From: Heliomicrobium undosum
GTDB taxonomy: Bacteria > Bacillota > Desulfitobacteriia > Heliobacteriales > Heliobacteriaceae
Assembly (NCBI RefSeq): GCF_009877425.1
Contig: NZ_WXEY01000003.1
Span: 62,001 to 126,000 of the forward strand
Direction of reading: 5' to 3'
Length of the DNA stretch: 64,000 bases
The notes under the pieces are model-generated. The model saw only the letters and a list, made by a program, of their open reading frames with translations, did no database searches and was not told where the DNA came from. The position numbers and the translations under genes were made by a program. Shown here piece after piece: positions 16,864 to 26,606 of this stretch (position 1 is the stretch's first letter; each line of letters opens with the position of its first letter).

Positions 16864-17748
16864 CTACATCGGTTCGGGCTGAAAGACGATGCGATCGATG
16901 CCCGTTGCCAAGGCTTGCTCCAGCCCTTCCCGGATCAAGGGGGCTTCTTGCCGGTAAAAGACGCTGTTGCCTTTTTGGATGAGGACCCAGCGTTCGCTAA
17001 TGGGAACCTGGTGCGAGATATCGTATAATTCCATCCAGTAGTTTTGACAATGTCGGGGACAAGGGGAAGGGGAAGCCTGAAATTTCTCGTCTTTCTGCTT
17101 CCCCAAAGACTCGAATAAACAGATCCGGCCGGTGGCGATGCAGCCGAAGGGGATATACATGGAAAGGGCATAGCCCCAATGACCCATCTGTTCATCAAAC
17201 CCTTGCGGGAGAAGGTCGACTTCAATGCGCCGGACACCGTAACGGCGCAGCAACGACTGCATGGGAGGCGCAGCGAGGCCGCAGCGCCGGAAATCGGCTG
17301 TGATCGGAGAAGATAGGGGCATGCGCGGATCGCGGACCAGTTTGTTCATCAGCCTGCCCAAGACGGGCGTGAAGTGGGGATACTGACAGAAAAGCAGGTG
17401 CAGCGTTCCCCAGTCGTTGACGATCACTTCGCAATTTGGGCGGAGGATTTTTAATTCTTCCAATAACAAAAGAGTCCGCTCCAGCCCCGGCTCCGTGACA
17501 TAAGGGGTGATCAGGGAAAAATCCATGGCCGCTGCACTGGCTGCTTCCACCGCCGCACGGAGCAAATCCGGCGATGGAAGCGCTTTTTCACAGACTTCGG
17601 AACCGAAATAGAGCCGGCCAAAACCGCTGAATCCCGGAAAAGCGGTGACCGTCTCACGAATCGCTGACGCTTCCGGAGGCAACCCTTGCCACGGTTCTTG
17701 CAGGAGACGCAGATCATGCGCCTGAAGCGCCCATTCCACGGATCGCAC
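16864..17748 (-). CDS. U32-like companion protein
   Basis: 294 residues with a GTG start. Segments FSLITPYVTEPGLERTLLLL, CEVIVNDWGTLHLL and RRIEVDLLPQGF resemble the barrel strands of U32-type proteins, and VNDWG is a frequent signature of the second subunit in such pairs. Four Cys lie at RRCG, FGCIATGRICLF and PCPRHC, which could hold a cluster. It lies directly upstream of the U32 gene with 15 nt between them. The substrate is unknown; hydroxylation or RNA modification is only an analogy. Confidence 0.65.
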   Translation of the reverse strand: MRSVEWALQAHDLRLLQEPWQGLPPEASAIRETVTAFPGFSGFGRLYFGSEVCEKALPSPDLLRAAVEAASAAAMDFSLITPYVTEPGLERTLLLLEELKILRPNCEVIVNDWGTLHLLFCQYPHFTPVLGRLMNKLVRDPRMPLSSPITADFRRCGLAAPPMQSLLRRYGVRRIEVDLLPQGFDEQMGHWGYALSMYIPFGCIATGRICLFESLGKQKDEKFQASPSPCPRHCQNYWMELYDISHQVPISERWVLIQKGNSVFYRQEAPLIREGLEQALATGIDRIVFQPEPM

Positions 17749-17826
17749 CCCATTCCCACCATCACTGCAAAATCAAAACCTTTTCGATGCAGTATACGCG
17801 AGGAATTCACTAGGCGCGACGACAAA

Positions 17827-17863
17827 GAGCCCTGCGACCAACAATAGATCGGTCGCAGGGCTC
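17827..17863 (-). terminator. Terminator-like hairpin
   Basis: GAGCCCTGCGACC and GGTCGCAGGGCTC form a perfect 13-bp stem with an 11-nt loop, between the cNMP/DUF2225 gene and the U32 pair. The T-run on the minus strand is short (CTCTTTGTC), so termination may be partial. Confidence 0.7.
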
Positions 17864-17901
17864 ACTTTCGTTCGGGCAAGTATGTATGATGGGCCTTATA
17901 G

Positions 17902-19374
17902 TTACGGGTCGCCTTCCTCTGTGGCGGGCTCTTCCGTTTCTCCCTGGGCCGCCTTGATATCGGCCACGATTTTCTTCGCATCCTGATAGCGGTCAGAAGC
18001 CTGGCGGTTTAAGGAGGAGTTGCCGCCTCTGCGGGCGATGCCGCCGCGGAAGAATTTCATCGCTTCTTCGTAATCGTTGTTTCGCATGGACAGTTCACCC
18101 AACAGGATAGAGAGGCGCTGGTCCTGATCGACCGATGTGCTCCGGCTCGTCCCGTAGTAGGTCTGACGGAAGAACTCCAGCGCCTTTTGGGCGGCGAACT
18201 GGGACATGGCCTGGTCGCCCACGTCATCATAGAGCCAGGAGATGCGCAGCCATACCTTGGCGATCCGCGAGGGATCGGGCATGCCCGACTGGAGGAAGAA
18301 GAGGGTCAGGTAGTAGGCGGTAAAGACCTGATCGACCGTCCGGGGGTGGCTGTACTGGAAACCGAGGCGGGGGAAGGAGAGGCGCACCGGATTCGTCCGG
18401 AAACGCTTTTTGACCATTTCCGTCAGTTGACTGTACTCGAAATTGAAGTTGGCGTAGTAGCAGTTGGGGCAGACCCAGATCATGTACCAGAGCGGTTCGA
18501 AGTCTTCAAAACGCTGGCGAAAATCAGGGTCGACGCTCTTCAGTTTCTGTTTCGATGAGCGGATGGCTTTGATGTCAAAATTGTGGTTGCAGATCGGGCA
18601 GGCGGTTTTTTTGTCAAAGAGGTAGGCGTCATCCTTGACGGTGGTGGAGGCGCTGTATTGGCGGTGGCCTTCGGGGAACAGGCCGGAACCGGCTGCCGCC
18701 GGCGAAAGCGGCGCGCCGGGGGCAGCGCCTGCGGAGGGGGTGGCAACACCTGCGGAGGAAGTCGCGGGGCCGGCAGAGGGATTGGCAGCGCCGGCAGAGG
18801 GACCAACGGGGCCGGCAGAGGAAGCGGCCCGACCGGCAGGAGAACCTGTGGCGGCAGGGGAGCCCGCTGCGCCAGAGGATGCGGCGGCGAGAGGCTGCCC
18901 TTTGGACGGTCCGGTAGCGGAGGCTGCTCCAACCGTCGGCGATGTTGCAACGGTGGATGGGGAGGGCGCTTCGGGATGGGTACGCCGGCCCTGTTTGAGG
19001 TGGCGCAGTTCCTCGTTGAGCTGCCGGATGCGGGAACTCATCCCTTTCATGATTTTGAAGACCAGCTTCGGCTGACGGGAGAAGATGGATTCAAAGTTGC
19101 CCTGGTTGATGGCGAGCAGGATCACCTTCTCCAGGGCGCGGATGGAAGCGCTCCGGGGCAGTTCTTCCAAAAGAGACATTTCGCCAAAAAAATCTCCCGG
19201 CCCCAAGGTGGCGACGGCGATGGGAAAGCCGTCCACGGAGTGGATGAACACCTCCACCTGGCCGGTGAGGACGATGTACATCTCCTGACCGGCGTCGCCT
19301 TCCTGGAAGATCACCTCGTCGGCTTCAAACTCTCGCAGATGACCGGCCTGGGCCAACTGACCGATGGCTATCAA
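17902..19374 (-). CDS. Cyclic-nucleotide-binding domain fused to DUF2225
   Basis: 490 residues. Residues 8-125 are a cNMP-binding (CRP-like) domain with PGDFFGEMSLLEELPRSAS, the phosphate-binding cassette. Residues about 135-240 are a low-complexity Ala/Gly/Pro/Ser linker with repeated SAGPA-like units. Residues about 255-480 are DUF2225, starting with a zinc knuckle (CPICN, then CPNCYYANF) and continuing as TPR-like helices. No DNA-binding helix-turn-helix is present, so it is a cytosolic sensor or adaptor and not a CRP regulator. The TTG start has GGAGGT upstream. The linker DNA is strongly GC-skewed and gives long spurious frames on the other strand. Confidence 0.88.
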   Translation of the reverse strand: MIAIGQLAQAGHLREFEADEVIFQEGDAGQEMYIVLTGQVEVFIHSVDGFPIAVATLGPGDFFGEMSLLEELPRSASIRALEKVILLAINQGNFESIFSRQPKLVFKIMKGMSSRIRQLNEELRHLKQGRRTHPEAPSPSTVATSPTVGAASATGPSKGQPLAAASSGAAGSPAATGSPAGRAASSAGPVGPSAGAANPSAGPATSSAGVATPSAGAAPGAPLSPAAAGSGLFPEGHRQYSASTTVKDDAYLFDKKTACPICNHNFDIKAIRSSKQKLKSVDPDFRQRFEDFEPLWYMIWVCPNCYYANFNFEYSQLTEMVKKRFRTNPVRLSFPRLGFQYSHPRTVDQVFTAYYLTLFFLQSGMPDPSRIAKVWLRISWLYDDVGDQAMSQFAAQKALEFFRQTYYGTSRSTSVDQDQRLSILLGELSMRNNDYEEAMKFFRGGIARRGGNSSLNRQASDRYQDAKKIVADIKAAQGETEEPATEEGDP

Positions 19375-19564
19375 ACATGCAACCTCCCCAGTACCTGAAT
19401 TGGGGATATCATCCTCGGGAATCTATGAGATTGAAAACGATGGGACCTATGGGACTGAGGTCCTGAAAGTGCCCAACTACTTCTTCAACGGTCGAAAACA
19501 ATCCTGCTGAAAAAACGTAAAAAAAACTCCCGACTTCCCCTGTCTTGTCGGTGGGCAGGAGGCT

Positions 19565-19592
19565 TTGGTTGCTTGTGAGATTGTCGTATAAT
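19565..19592 (+). promoter_or_regulatory. Probable sigma-A promoter of the nitroreductase operon
   Basis: A perfect -10 TATAAT (19587-19592) is preceded by TTGGTT 16 nt upstream as the -35. It lies 39 nt before the nitroreductase start. Confidence 0.6.
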
Positions 19593-19630
19593 GGACAAAA
19601 CTGACGATTTTCTTGAGAGGGGAATTTTCC

Positions 19631-20275
19631 ATGCGTGTCAGGGAAGCCATCCAACAGCGCCGGGCCGTCCGGGTCTATAAAATTGATCCTGTTCCCGTAG
19701 AGGCGCTGCAACAAATGCTGGAGAGCGCCCGCCGCGCGCCAAGCGCTATGAACCTGCAACCCTGGAAGTTTATCGTCGTCACCGATGCCGCGCTACGGGA
19801 GGCGCTGAAGGAAGCCGCCAGCGGGCAAAGCCAGGTGGCCCAGGCGCCGGTTGTACTTGTCTGCTTGGCTGATCCGGCAGCCTGTGACCGCATGGTGGCC
19901 AAGATGGAGGCCTATGCCACGAACCCGGCGTTGCCGGCGCCGATGCGGGAGAGTTTTCTGGAACGGCGAATCCCCTTGCGCGATAACGCTCAGGTCCGCC
20001 GGACTGTCGCGGCACTGAACAGCAACATCGCCATCGCCTACCTGACCCTTGCCGCCAAAGATTTGGGACTGGACACTTGCTGGATGACCGGTTTTGAAGA
20101 AAGCAAGGTCAAGGCGATCCTGGGTGTGCCTGAATCGATGCAGGTGGCCGCGCTGTTGACTGTGGGTTATGCGGCAGAACCTGTTCCGGCTGCCGAAACA
20201 GAACGATTGCCCTTGGCGGATATGGCATTTAGCGAACGATTTGGACAGCCTTTTCCCGGTGGTGCGCGGGAATGA
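19631..20275 (+). CDS. Nitroreductase family protein
   Basis: 214 residues. The N-terminal AIQQRRAVRVYKIDPVP and ARRAPSAMNLQPWKFIVV are the FMN-binding signature of the family. The C-terminal half has LAAKDLGLDTCWMTGF and ILGVPESMQVAALLTVGY. It is likely an FMN-dependent NAD(P)H oxidoreductase; the physiological substrate is not evident. The ATG at 19631 with AGAGGGG 8 nt upstream is chosen over 19613. It overlaps the following MBL gene by 4 nt (ATGA). Confidence 0.9.
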   Translation: MRVREAIQQRRAVRVYKIDPVPVEALQQMLESARRAPSAMNLQPWKFIVVTDAALREALKEAASGQSQVAQAPVVLVCLADPAACDRMVAKMEAYATNPALPAPMRESFLERRIPLRDNAQVRRTVAALNSNIAIAYLTLAAKDLGLDTCWMTGFEESKVKAILGVPESMQVAALLTVGYAAEPVPAAETERLPLADMAFSERFGQPFPGGARE

Positions 20276-21207
20276 ATTTCGTCCCGTTACGCAACAGCGC
20301 AGCCGCTGAAACATGGTACCTACCGGCGCGGGTGAACATCGGCGCCATCGTCTACGAGGGTGAGGCGGTGATCATCGACACGGGCCTGGAGGCCCAGTCG
20401 GGGAAGCGGATCTGCCGGCTGGCCAAGGAAGCCGGCTGGCGGATCGTGGCGATCATCAACACCCATACCCATGCCGATCACATCGGCGGCAACAGCGCCA
20501 TCGTCGAACAGTTCGGTTGCCCCGTCTATGCGCCCGATCTGGAGCGGGATTTTGTCAAGCATCCGATCTTCATGGCCTACTTCTTGATCGGCGGCGTCGC
20601 CCCTTGGCGAGAAATCAACAACAAGTTTCTCGTCGCGCCCGCTTCCACCGTCACCGCCGGGCTAAAGCCCGGCGCCTTTCCCTGGCCGGGCCGGGCGGCA
20701 GGCCCCGAACTGACCCTGATAGACCTCGCCGGCCACACCGGCGGGCAGATCGGCGTCGCCTGCGGCGATGTCCTCTATGCGGGAGACGCCTTTCTTGGTC
20801 CCGATGTGTTGGAATTGCACGGGATTCCTTTCAACGTGGACATCGAAAAGTACCTGGCCTCCCTCTCGCGTATCCGCCGCTCTACATACGCCACCGTGCT
20901 CCCCTGCCACGGCGCGCCCCTCGATCGGGACGCCCTCGAAGAGGTCCTTCAGGTCAACGAGCAGCAGGTGATGGCACTGGTCGACGATGTATACGCCCTG
21001 CTGGAAGAGCCTTGCGAATTGGAGACGCTTGTGGCCGAACTCTGCCCGCGCGCCGGCAAGGAGGTCGCCTCTGTGGGGAGCTTTTTCCTCTACCGGTCCT
21101 CCATCCAGGCCTATCTGACTTTTCTGCACCAACAGGGCCAAGTGGAGACGGCGATCCGCGACAACCGGCTTTTCTGGCAACGGAGCGAAAAAAGGGTGTC
21201 TCGGTAA
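20272..21207 (+). CDS. Metallo-beta-lactamase-fold hydrolase
   Basis: 311 residues with all metal ligands visible: HTHTHADHIGG (about residues 64-74), the IDLAGHTGGQIG histidine, the bridging Asp in YAGDAFLG and VLPCHGAP. The C-terminal 90 residues (from EEVLQVNEQQ) look like a winged-helix or helical extension, as in LACTB2-like members. It is translationally coupled to the nitroreductase. The substrate is not predictable, though thioester or nucleic-acid hydrolysis is common in the family. Confidence 0.88.
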   Translation: MNFVPLRNSAAAETWYLPARVNIGAIVYEGEAVIIDTGLEAQSGKRICRLAKEAGWRIVAIINTHTHADHIGGNSAIVEQFGCPVYAPDLERDFVKHPIFMAYFLIGGVAPWREINNKFLVAPASTVTAGLKPGAFPWPGRAAGPELTLIDLAGHTGGQIGVACGDVLYAGDAFLGPDVLELHGIPFNVDIEKYLASLSRIRRSTYATVLPCHGAPLDRDALEEVLQVNEQQVMALVDDVYALLEEPCELETLVAELCPRAGKEVASVGSFFLYRSSIQAYLTFLHQQGQVETAIRDNRLFWQRSEKRVSR

Positions 21208-21367
21208 GGGCACTTCAGTCACCCAACGACAAGACCTTTCGATCAACAAAAGCGGATAAGACAAAGGCTGCGGAAGCGTGGGTCCAACGCGTTTTTTTCA
21301 CGATCCGGCAGGATAAGCGATTAAAAAAAAGAATGATATATTGAATACAACCCCGGGAGGGATCCCA

Positions 21368-21730
21368 ATGAAAATCCTGGTTGTCGATGATTCCATCGTC
21401 TATCGGACCCAAATCGTCAAGCTTTTGCGTGATAACCTTCCAGAGGCTGACTTCATCACAGCAGGAGACGGCGTGGCGGGTCTCGAGAAGTTTGTAGAGG
21501 AAAAGCCGGATGTGACACTGCTTGACCTGCTTATGCCGGGCATGAACGGGCAAGAGGTATTGAAAAAGATCAAAGAGGTCAACCCTGAGGCCCGGGTAAT
21601 CGTCCTGACAGCCGATATCCAGAAGTTTATCGAGGTCGAGGTGCGTGAACTGGGGGCCTGGACCTTTTTGCACAAACCGATCACCCGCGAAAAGGCGGAA
21701 CAGGTAGCCCAATTGATCAAGGGGGCATGA
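21368..21730 (+). CDS. cheY: CheY-like response regulator
   Basis: 120 residues, a stand-alone receiver domain. The acidic pair is in ILVVDDS, the phospho-acceptor Asp in VTLLDLLMPGMNG, the Thr in VIVLTAD and the conserved Lys in FLHKPI. The ATG at 21368 with GGAGGG upstream is used. It is the first gene of a rightward chemosensory operon, 4 nt before the CheC-like gene, an arrangement that suggests CheC dephosphorylates it. Confidence 0.92.
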   Translation: MKILVVDDSIVYRTQIVKLLRDNLPEADFITAGDGVAGLEKFVEEKPDVTLLDLLMPGMNGQEVLKKIKEVNPEARVIVLTADIQKFIEVEVRELGAWTFLHKPITREKAEQVAQLIKGA

Positions 21731-21733
21731 CCG

Positions 21734-22369
21734 ATGCTGTCGCCGCTTCAGCAGGACGCCCTCAGAGAGTTTATGAATGTCACCATCGGACAAGCAGGCA
21801 GTGTCCTCTCGGAGATGGTGAATCAAAAGGTGCGCTTGGAGGTTCCAGAGGTCTACCTCTTGCAAAACCTTCAGGAGACGGAGGAGGGAGAACGGCTCTC
21901 CGGATACCTGACCGGACATGTGGTCTCTTCGGTGTTGCGCTTCGAGATCGGGTGCAACGGCGTCGCGCGACTGGTCTTTCCGAGAGAGAAGGGGAAACTG
22001 CTCGTCAATCTCCTTCTCGGCGAAGAACTGCTGTTCAGCGGAGAACCTGGTGACAACGGCTTTTCCGAGACAGACACAGACGCTATGAAGGAAGTCGGCA
22101 ACGTGTTGCTCAACGTGATCGTGGGCAGCCTGGGCAACCTGCTGGAGACGCGCATCGAGTACTCCCTGCCGGAGGTGGAGTTCCTCTATCTCCGTGAAGG
22201 AGAACAACGCCCCGTTCTCTGTAGCGGCTACTACACCCTCGTCATCCGCAACACCTTTGTTGTGGGCGACACTCGGATTGAAGGCGCCATTTTCGTCATG
22301 TTGTGCCTCGATTCCGCTGCTCAACTGCTGGGGAAAATTGACGAATTGCTGGTGGAGTTGTATGGCTGA
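21734..22369 (+). CDS. cheC: CheC-like CheY-phosphate phosphatase
   Basis: 211 residues. Both phosphatase signatures of the CheC family are present: [18 protein letters not shown] near the N-terminus and [20 protein letters not shown] near residues 117-136. Each has the catalytic Glu and Asn. It would remove phosphate from CheY-like proteins and thereby adapt the signal. An SD of AAGGGGG precedes the ATG. No CheD gene, the usual CheC partner, is present in the cluster. Confidence 0.85.
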   Translation: MLSPLQQDALREFMNVTIGQAGSVLSEMVNQKVRLEVPEVYLLQNLQETEEGERLSGYLTGHVVSSVLRFEIGCNGVARLVFPREKGKLLVNLLLGEELLFSGEPGDNGFSETDTDAMKEVGNVLLNVIVGSLGNLLETRIEYSLPEVEFLYLREGEQRPVLCSGYYTLVIRNTFVVGDTRIEGAIFVMLCLDSAAQLLGKIDELLVELYG

Positions 22370-24071
22370 ACAGAATGCAGAGCAGACGGCCCAAGGGACT
22401 GCAGAACATGCTGCGGAGCAGCCTGCAGAACAGATCAACGGACAAATCGCCGAACTGCGAGCCCATGCCCTGGCGAATGCCGACATGGGCATTGCCGTTC
22501 TTGACGAAGAGTACCGGATCCTCGTTTGGAACGTCTGGTTGGAACGGTTGACAGGAAAAAAAGCCGACGAGGTGCGAGGGAAAAAGCTGGTGGAACTCTT
22601 CCCGCGCTTCAACCACAATGTCTTTCGCCCCATCTTTGAGCGCGCTTTTTTTGACGGACAGAACCGTTTTTTTTCCGGCGCCTTTCACCGGTACTTCTTC
22701 CCGCCGGCTGATGGGTCGCTCCTGCCGTACATACGTCAGAACATGCAGGTTCAGCCTGCGCGCATCGGCAACCGGCGGTATGTGCTGATTCAAATCACCG
22801 ATATCACCCGCCAGGAACTGCGCGTTCACCAAATTAAGGGGCTCATCCGGGAACTGAAGCTCGCCAAGGAGGAATTGAAGGTTTCCCGGGAGATGGCCGT
22901 TGTAGCCAACCGGGCCAAATCGGAGTTCCTGGCCAACATGTCCCATGAGATCCGCACGCCGATGAACGCGATCCTCGGTTTTGTCGACCTTACTCTGGCG
23001 ACGGAATTGAACGCCGAACAGTCGAAGTATCTGGGCATGGTGAGATCGGCGGCCCAGTCGTTGATGCGGCTGCTGGAGGACGTCCTGGATATTTCGAAGA
23101 TTGAGTCGGGACAACTGGCCGTGGAACACCAACCTTTTTCCCTCGTCTCGGTGCTGCGGAGCGCCGTCGATCTCTTATCGGTCAAGGCGAGTGACAAGGC
23201 GCTGCAACTAAAGTACCAGATCCCGGCGGGAGCGCCGGAAACCCTCGTCGGCGACGCTAACCGGCTGGCCCAGGTCCTGGTGAATCTATTGAGCAACGCC
23301 GTCAAATTCACCGACGCCGGGGAGGTCACCCTGGGGTTCGATATCCTTAAACAGGATCACCGCCATATCTCCCTGCGGTTCTTTGTGCGGGATACTGGGA
23401 TCGGCATCGACCCCGATCGGCTGGAAGCGGTTTTTGAAAAGTTTTATCAGGTGGACAGTTCGTCCACACGCCGCTTCGGCGGGAGCGGATTGGGCCTGGC
23501 GATCGTCCGTCAACTGGTGGAGAACATGGGTGGTCGCGTCTGGGTGGAAAGCGATCTGGGAAAAGGCAGCACTTTTTATGTCACTTTGCCCTTTGGCGTT
23601 GCCGCGCCGCAGCATGACCTGTTCGATGAGGATGTGAGCGAGGGAGATATGGGTCTAGGGGAGAGCGCCGTGGACGACGCAAGAGGCGTCCACATCCTGC
23701 TCGTCGATGACGATGTCTTTAACCGGACGATTATCGGCGCATGGATCCGCCGTTGGGGCTATACGCTGCGCGAGGCGGCCAACGGCAAAGAGGCGCTGGC
23801 CGCCCTGGAGGAAGAGCGCTTCGACCTGATCCTGATGGACGAGCAGATGCCGGGGATGAGCGGCATTGAAACAGTGGCCCGGATCCGGGCAAACCCCCGT
23901 TGGGAAGGTCTTCCCGTGATCGCCGTCACCGCCAACGCGATGAAGGGCGATCGGGAGCGTTTTTTGGCGGCAGGGATGAATGACTACCTGTCTAAGCCCT
24001 TTACCCCTGCCGACCTGCTGCGTGTGGTCAAAGTCTGGGCATTCCGGGAGAGGGAGAGGGAGGGGGAATAA
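22362..24071 (+). CDS. PAS-histidine kinase-receiver hybrid
   Basis: 569 residues from the ATG at 22362, overlapping cheC by 8 nt. A glutamine/alanine-rich N-terminus is followed by a PAS domain (about 30-155), a coiled coil, a HisKA H-box [19 protein letters not shown], a HATPase_c ([28 protein letters not shown]) and a C-terminal receiver ([35 protein letters not shown]). It is soluble. Its position inside the che operon suggests a side input to the same output, perhaps through the stand-alone CheY. Confidence 0.9.
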   Translation: MAEQNAEQTAQGTAEHAAEQPAEQINGQIAELRAHALANADMGIAVLDEEYRILVWNVWLERLTGKKADEVRGKKLVELFPRFNHNVFRPIFERAFFDGQNRFFSGAFHRYFFPPADGSLLPYIRQNMQVQPARIGNRRYVLIQITDITRQELRVHQIKGLIRELKLAKEELKVSREMAVVANRAKSEFLANMSHEIRTPMNAILGFVDLTLATELNAEQSKYLGMVRSAAQSLMRLLEDVLDISKIESGQLAVEHQPFSLVSVLRSAVDLLSVKASDKALQLKYQIPAGAPETLVGDANRLAQVLVNLLSNAVKFTDAGEVTLGFDILKQDHRHISLRFFVRDTGIGIDPDRLEAVFEKFYQVDSSSTRRFGGSGLGLAIVRQLVENMGGRVWVESDLGKGSTFYVTLPFGVAAPQHDLFDEDVSEGDMGLGESAVDDARGVHILLVDDDVFNRTIIGAWIRRWGYTLREAANGKEALAALEEERFDLILMDEQMPGMSGIETVARIRANPRWEGLPVIAVTANAMKGDRERFLAAGMNDYLSKPFTPADLLRVVKVWAFREREREGE

Positions 24072-24077
24072 CCCTGC

Positions 24078-25451
24078 ATGGCCTGCGGGATGGCCGAACT
24101 CCAGCAATTGATTTCGGAGAGAACGGGATGGCGTTTCGACCAGTCCCGCCGGGACAACCTGTTGCAGGCGCTACAGGCGCGGATGGCGGCTTGCGGGGTT
24201 GCCGATTTTGACGGCTACTACCTTTTGCTTCTCGACAAGGGGTCGGCGGGGATGGAAGAATGGCGACGGCTGATCGACGCTGTCACCGTGGGGGAGACCT
24301 TCTTCTTCCGTGATCGCGGTCAGTTCGCCTTGCTCCGTGAGCGCATCCTGCCTGCGCTGTTTGCGGAGCGGGGGGATAAGAAGGTGCTTCGCCTCTGGAG
24401 CGCCGGCTGTTCCACCGGCGAAGAGGCTTATTCCCTGGCTATTCTTGTCGATGAACTGGTGGGAGCGGCGCCGGGGTGGATGATTGACGTCATTGGCACC
24501 GATATCAACGAAGAGGCCTTGCGCATCGCTCGCGCGGGGCGTTACAGCGAATGGTCGCTGCGCGCCACCGGGCCGGAACGGCGGCAGGAGCGCTTTCGAC
24601 GGGTCGACCCTGGACGCGGGAGAAGCGCTGGGCCGGTGTGGGAGGTCGATCCCGCCATCCGTTCCGTTGTTCAGTTTCACCGGTTGAACCTGCTTGACGG
24701 GCCGCTGCCCGACCGGTTCGCGCCTGTTGCGTCGACAGATCTGATCATCTGCCGCAATGTCTTCATCTATTTTCGTCCGGAAGCGATCCGGCAGGTCCTT
24801 GCGGACTTCTTTCGATGCCTCAATCCCGGCGGATTTTTGCTGACCGGTCACGGTGAACTGCTCGGGCTGGAACCGGGTCAGGCGCCATTCCCTTTTGACC
24901 CTCTCGTTTTTCCGGAGGGACATATCTGGCAAAAGCCGGTGAATCCGCCGCCGGCGCCTTCCTCACGAGGGTTTTCCACTGCTGCGATCACACAAGCACC
25001 GCGCAAGCAACCCTTACAGGGCGCGCGACCGGCGCAGCGGCTGCAAAACCGGCCTCCTTTCCAACCGCTGATTCCTGCGATGCCCCAAACGTCGCAATCG
25101 GGACAAACACCGCTTCCGCCCCGTGGCCCTTTGCCGCAGAAGCCGGCAAGCGCAACTGTAGGGAGTGAAGCGCCGGAACCGGGTAACCTCGACACGTGGA
25201 TGGACAAGGCCCGTGATTTTGCGAACCGGCGCGAGCACGACCGGGCAGAGGCCTGTTGCCGGGCTATCATCGCGGTCAATCCTCTCTATCCGGAAGTGTA
25301 CTACCTACTTGGATTGATTCGACTCGAACAGGGCGACTGGCCAGGCGCCCATGCCTTTTTTCAAAAGGTGTTGTTCCTGGCGCCCGATCACGGGCCAGCC
25401 CGCATGGAGATAGATCATGTCCGCCTGCTGTTGAAGGAGAATGACCAATGA
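24078..25451 (+). CDS. cheR: CheR methyltransferase with C-terminal TPR
   Basis: 457 residues. The SAM-binding CheR core covers about 1-280: VTVGETFFFRD, LWSAGCSTGEEAYSLAI, IGTDINEEAL and DLIICRNVFIYF. A proline-rich linker (about 285-370) leads to TPR repeats (about 375-455, ARDFANRREHDRAEACCRAI). CheR-TPR proteins are typical of alternative chemosensory pathways such as Wsp and Frz. It should methylate glutamates of the receptor encoded two genes downstream, which lacks a C-terminal CheR-binding pentapeptide. Confidence 0.92.
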   Translation: MACGMAELQQLISERTGWRFDQSRRDNLLQALQARMAACGVADFDGYYLLLLDKGSAGMEEWRRLIDAVTVGETFFFRDRGQFALLRERILPALFAERGDKKVLRLWSAGCSTGEEAYSLAILVDELVGAAPGWMIDVIGTDINEEALRIARAGRYSEWSLRATGPERRQERFRRVDPGRGRSAGPVWEVDPAIRSVVQFHRLNLLDGPLPDRFAPVASTDLIICRNVFIYFRPEAIRQVLADFFRCLNPGGFLLTGHGELLGLEPGQAPFPFDPLVFPEGHIWQKPVNPPPAPSSRGFSTAAITQAPRKQPLQGARPAQRLQNRPPFQPLIPAMPQTSQSGQTPLPPRGPLPQKPASATVGSEAPEPGNLDTWMDKARDFANRREHDRAEACCRAIIAVNPLYPEVYYLLGLIRLEQGDWPGAHAFFQKVLFLAPDHGPARMEIDHVRLLLKENDQ

Positions 25452-26485
25452 GGGGGAACGAAAAGGCGCCCGTCGCCTATATGATCCTGCCGCATCAGGG
25501 ACAACGCTACGCCGTGCCGACTGTCGCTGTGCGCCAGATCAGTAACCTGCCCTATTTGCAACCGGCGAAGGAGTATCCTTCCCCGGTGGTCGGTTTGCTC
25601 CACTGGCGGGGTCGGGTGATTCCGGTGCTCGACCTGAACCGGTGCCTGGGTCGTGGCGACCGGCCCATGTCCCTGACAGACCGGTTGGTGATCTTAGAGG
25701 CGGAAGGAAAACACTTCGGCCTCGTTGTCGAGGACTGCTGCGAAATGCGCGAGTTTTCTGACGAGGAACTCGACCTGCCGGACACCTTCCGCGGGGCGTC
25801 ACGCTTTCCTTCCTATATGAAACGGACCTTTTCTGATCGGGAGGGACTCTGCTTCATCATCGATCTTCCCCGCCTTCTGGCGGAAGCTGTCGACGAGGCG
25901 AATCGGCTTGAAGAGGGCCAAGCTCCCGATGATGGGACGAGAGCATCCAAATCCTGGACGGCGGAGGAACGCCGGATCCTGCTGACACGGGCGCGGGAGT
26001 TGCTGCGGGGAAAGGGAAAGAGCGGAGAAGAAGGAACGCGAACGGGGGCTGTCGTCGTCATCGGTCAAGAGCGGTTTTGGATCGACATCCACTTCGTGCG
26101 TGAGTTTGCCTCGGCCGACCCCCTGATCCCCATCCCCTGCACGCCGCCTTTTGTGGCCGGTGTCAGCAAGCTGCGAGGGCAGCTGATCACCGTCTTCGAT
26201 CTTCGACCACTGATTGGCGCCGCAAAGGAACGGCTCTCGCGGGAGACCGGGAGACTGGTCGTGGTTGAGGCGGAAGGCGTGCTGGCCGGACTGCTCGTAG
26301 AAGAGGTGATCGATGTCGTCCCGATCCGCCCCGAGAAGGTCCGCCTCTCGCCGCTGGCGTTGCAGACGATCCCGGAAGAGTATGCCGGCGGGGAAGTCCA
26401 ATTCGCGGAAAAAGCGAGGGCAACCATCCTAGATGTGGCTCGCATCCTGAGCAAAGGGGACTTGGTCATCCAGGAAGAGGTATAG
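25448..26485 (+). CDS. cheW: Tandem CheW protein
   Basis: 345 residues with two CheW domains. The first spans about 10-150 (YMILPHQGQRYAVPT, VVGLLHWRGRVIPVLDL, LVILEAEGKHFGLVVE). The second spans about 195-335 (VVVIGQERFWIDIHFV, VAGVSKLRGQLITVFDLR, LVVVEAEGVLAGLLVEEV). Double CheW adaptors can bridge receptors and kinase in alternative arrays. It overlaps cheR by 4 nt (ATGA). Confidence 0.92.
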   Translation: MRGNEKAPVAYMILPHQGQRYAVPTVAVRQISNLPYLQPAKEYPSPVVGLLHWRGRVIPVLDLNRCLGRGDRPMSLTDRLVILEAEGKHFGLVVEDCCEMREFSDEELDLPDTFRGASRFPSYMKRTFSDREGLCFIIDLPRLLAEAVDEANRLEEGQAPDDGTRASKSWTAEERRILLTRARELLRGKGKSGEEGTRTGAVVVIGQERFWIDIHFVREFASADPLIPIPCTPPFVAGVSKLRGQLITVFDLRPLIGAAKERLSRETGRLVVVEAEGVLAGLLVEEVIDVVPIRPEKVRLSPLALQTIPEEYAGGEVQFAEKARATILDVARILSKGDLVIQEEV

Positions 26486-26606
26486 CTTTCGGAGGGGCAC
26501 GGGTTCCAAGAAAAGCAACCAGTTGCAGGAGGTCTACGGGCTCCGTAAGAGGCACAAGAAGCGGTTGAGCATGCTGTGATGATTGCAGAAAGGAGGGACT
26601 CGGCGG

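Noticed and set aside
18583-19398. 271-codon glycine-rich plus-strand frame
   Set aside because: Arises from the repetitive Ala/Pro/Ser linker of the cNMP/DUF2225 gene on the other strand.
21215-22633. 472-codon minus-strand frame antisense to cheY/cheC and the kinase start
   Set aside because: Low-complexity Cys/Ser/Ala stretches; the plus strand encodes well-recognised proteins with ribosome sites.
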